Below, piece after piece: positions 4,113 through 5,813 of a stretch of DNA of 5,813 nt. This DNA is from DATKMG01 sp035541995 (lineage in GTDB: Bacteria > Acidobacteriota > Terriglobia > Versatilivoradales > Versatilivoraceae), in the NCBI GenBank assembly GCA_035541995.1, contig DATKMG010000558.1, positions 1 to 5,813 on the forward strand, written 5' to 3'. The translations under genes and the position numbers were made by a program. The notes beneath the pieces were generated by a model. That model ran no database searches. It was not told the origin of the DNA and saw nothing but the letters and a program-made list of their open reading frames with translations. Every line of letters starts with the position of its first letter. Positions within the stretch are counted from its first letter, which is position 1.

Positions 4113-5813
4113 TTACCTTCCCGCAGTCATGGCCATGGGTTCTTCCGCAACCTGTTCATTCAAAATCGGGAAAGGAGTCTCCACTTCATTGCCCAGTCCG
4201 GACGAATGAGGAGATCCCATGGCCAGGATTAACTCATCCCGGAGTCGCTCTTCAAATTCCTTCAACCGCTGCTCCAAAGTGACTCTCTTTTCCCGGCTTG
4301 TCACCATATCTTCCCGGTATCGCTTCAGGAAGTAGGAGATGGTTTCTACACGGATCTTAATAGACCCCGTAGGCCGGTTTTCATCGATATCTTTGAAGCA
4401 AAAATAAGGGGTCCCGGAATTCTGGACAATTTCCTCCACAACCGTATAGATGGGGGCATCATGGCCGCATTTGAAGCTGGACAGTTCCAAGGCCACCAGG
4501 TTGGGATGACGAGCGATAAACTTGGCTGCCCAGATCTTCCGGCTCGTATTCTCGCTATAGGAATTCTTCCACACGTCTGAAATGTCCATCGGGTGAGAAA
4601 TAATCCCGGCTCGAACCTCCTCACCAAACAAACGATCCAGAATGTCATCATCGATGGGCAGTGAATCCTGGGTCAAGACCGGATAACCGGCCTTCTGGAA
4701 TTCTTCCAGAATCTCGTGGTTGATACCTGGATCATTGTGGTACGGCCTGCCCAGCAGAACGATTCCGATTCGGTTTTCAGCCTCCAGTTGACGCAACACG
4801 TTCCGCGCCGTGCCTCTTAGGACCACGTTGTTGTAATGCTTCAAGGCTCTGAAACCCTGCTGCACCGCCCGCTGGTTTTCTTCTTCCGACAACCCCAGGA
4901 CCTCCTTGAACTCGTTGTACATTTGTCTGGCGAACAGCTTTGCTTCTGTGATGTTGACAAAGGTGTCACAAAACTTCACACCCAATTTGGCAAAAAGATC
5001 TCCTTCCTTGGTGAAGGCTGCTTTCACTGCCTCAGGAGTCGCCGTTACCGTTGGGCATGCCCGGCTGGCCTGGGTATTAACCAGGTCGCTGGTTAGACAA
5101 TCAATCATGGGGAAGAAAATAATGTCTAACGGCTTCTTCTTGTGGTGGACGTGGAGGAGGTTATGGATATGGGGGATGGCTACTTTGCTGGGGAAGCAGG
5201 GATCAATAGCCCCCCTCTTGGCCCCATCCTTATACAGTTGCTCGGTTGTAAAATCGGAGTAGACCAGGTTCTCCGACGGGATTCCCAGACTTTCAAAATA
5301 GGCACTAAACAGGGGATTCTGAGAATACATGTTCAAGACGCGGGGTATCCCGATCCGAATTTTCTCCCGTCTTTTCATCAATTCTGCGCGGCGCCTGGCC
5401 GAGGATGTCAGCGCGAATCTCGGTAGAGTGTCCTTGACAAGAGGAGGACTTGTCGCCCTCCAGACCGCCCGGGCACCCAATTCCACTAAATTGGGGTTGT
5501 CGTTCTTGACAGAATCCAGACCCCGCTTGATGACCTTCATGTCCTCAACATCTTCCACCAGTCCCCGCTCGCAGCTGTTGCCGACGATTAACCGCCGCAC
5601 CCCCTCGACAATGGGGATCTTGGATTTTTTAGGGGGAGTTCCTGCTCCTTCACGATTCCCCACCTGAACATCGATAAACGTTCGCAGGCACTTGTTCTTG
5701 CAGAAATAGCAACGGGTCCTCTCGTCCCGGTGTGTGAGATAGGAGATCTTCTCAACCTGTTCCATGCCGATGAAAGTGGTCTGCCTACCGCGCTCCCAAA
5801 GGCGAATGGCTTC
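4113..5813 (-). CDS. Large (R)-2-hydroxyacyl-CoA dehydratase/activase-type protein, C-terminal part (DUF2229 and HgdB-like); N-terminus beyond window
   Basis: The visible 566 residues are the C-terminal part of a multidomain Fe-S protein. In visible-fragment numbering they show CYFCKNKCLRTF (C35, C38, C42), NSCERG (C81), the DUF2229 opening IGIPRVLNMY (154-163), DPCFPSK (C206), LLGRPYHNDPGIN (353-365), SSFKCGHDA (C449) and PTGSIKIRVET (481-491). Full-length relatives are usually over 1,000 residues, with N-terminal BadF/BcrA-type ATPase domains that drive low-potential electrons into a dehydratase or reductase site. Relatives include CoA-substrate enzyme activases, clostridial PlsA and the bacterial glycerol ester reductase that makes ether lipids. 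The frame stays open to position 5813, the sequence before the Met at 5765 (EAIRLWERGRQTTFIG) looks like the same family, and that Met has no ribosome binding site, so it is internal. A short polar tail (about 530-566) ends the protein. Next to a Tes-like enzyme an ether-lipid role is attractive but unproven. Confidence 0.9.
   Translation of the reverse strand, partial: EAIRLWERGRQTTFIGMEQVEKISYLTHRDERTRCYFCKNKCLRTFIDVQVGNREGAGTPPKKSKIPIVEGVRRLIVGNSCERGLVEDVEDMKVIKRGLDSVKNDNPNLVELGARAVWRATSPPLVKDTLPRFALTSSARRRAELMKRREKIRIGIPRVLNMYSQNPLFSAYFESLGIPSENLVYSDFTTEQLYKDGAKRGAIDPCFPSKVAIPHIHNLLHVHHKKKPLDIIFFPMIDCLTSDLVNTQASRACPTVTATPEAVKAAFTKEGDLFAKLGVKFCDTFVNITEAKLFARQMYNEFKEVLGLSEEENQRAVQQGFRALKHYNNVVLRGTARNVLRQLEAENRIGIVLLGRPYHNDPGINHEILEEFQKAGYPVLTQDSLPIDDDILDRLFGEEVRAGIISHPMDISDVWKNSYSENTSRKIWAAKFIARHPNLVALELSSFKCGHDAPIYTVVEEIVQNSGTPYFCFKDIDENRPTGSIKIRVETISYFLKRYREDMVTSREKRVTLEQRLKEFEERLRDELILAMGSPHSSGLGNEVETPFPILNEQVAEEPMAMTAGR
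4116..4122 (-). promoter_or_regulatory. Ribosome binding site of the small gene, inside the end of the preceding gene
   Basis: The minus strand reads GGGAAGG within the last codons of the dehydratase-type gene. It suits the GTG at 4105 or the ATG at 4102 and argues for translational coupling. It does not decide between the two. Confidence 0.5.

Noticed and set aside
1..5813. tRNA, rRNA, CRISPR array, insertion sequence or prophage features
   Set aside because: I saw no repeat-spacer pattern, transposase or integrase motif, terminal inverted repeat or tRNA-like fold in either strand.

Overview
The window holds five genes, all on the minus strand and so read from high to low coordinates. Both end genes are cut by the window edges. 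GC content is moderate, near 50%. The gene content suggests an anaerobic or facultative bacterium, for example Desulfobacterota, Acidobacteriota or Nitrospirota. I cannot fix the phylum by eye. There are no rRNA, tRNA, CRISPR or insertion sequence features.

Layout in transcription order: (1) 5813-4113, the C-terminal ~566 residues of a large, multidomain (R)-2-hydroxyacyl-CoA dehydratase/activase-type protein (DUF2229 plus HgdB-like regions); its reading frame runs off the right edge. (2) 4102-3830, a small charged protein of about 90 residues with no recognised function, starting about 10 nt after gene 1. (3) A 228-nt leader with two extended -10-like elements, an orphan purine tract and a strong ribosome binding site. 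(4) 3601-1559, a 680-residue radical SAM protein that resembles the archaeal tetraether synthase (Tes, MJ0619-type) and bacterial membrane-spanning-lipid synthase family, closed by a clear intrinsic terminator at 1495-1524. (5) 1446-478, a 322-residue protein with a C-terminal plant-type [2Fe-2S] ferredoxin domain. (6) A 269-nt gap with a GC-rich hairpin and a near-identical direct repeat. (7) 208-1, the N-terminal part of an A-type Fe-S carrier (HesB/IscA/ErpA).

All recognised genes concern Fe-S chemistry or low-potential electron transfer. The most interesting reading is that this is a lipid-remodelling locus. Proteins built like gene 1 include clostridial PlsA and the bacterial glycerol ester reductase, which turn ester-linked lipids into plasmalogen or ether lipids. 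Tes/MSS-like radical SAM enzymes join lipid tails into membrane-spanning lipids. The ferredoxin-domain protein could supply electrons and the A-type carrier could supply clusters. The family resemblances are seen in the sequence; the shared pathway is inference. A general dehydratase-activase role for gene 1 remains possible.
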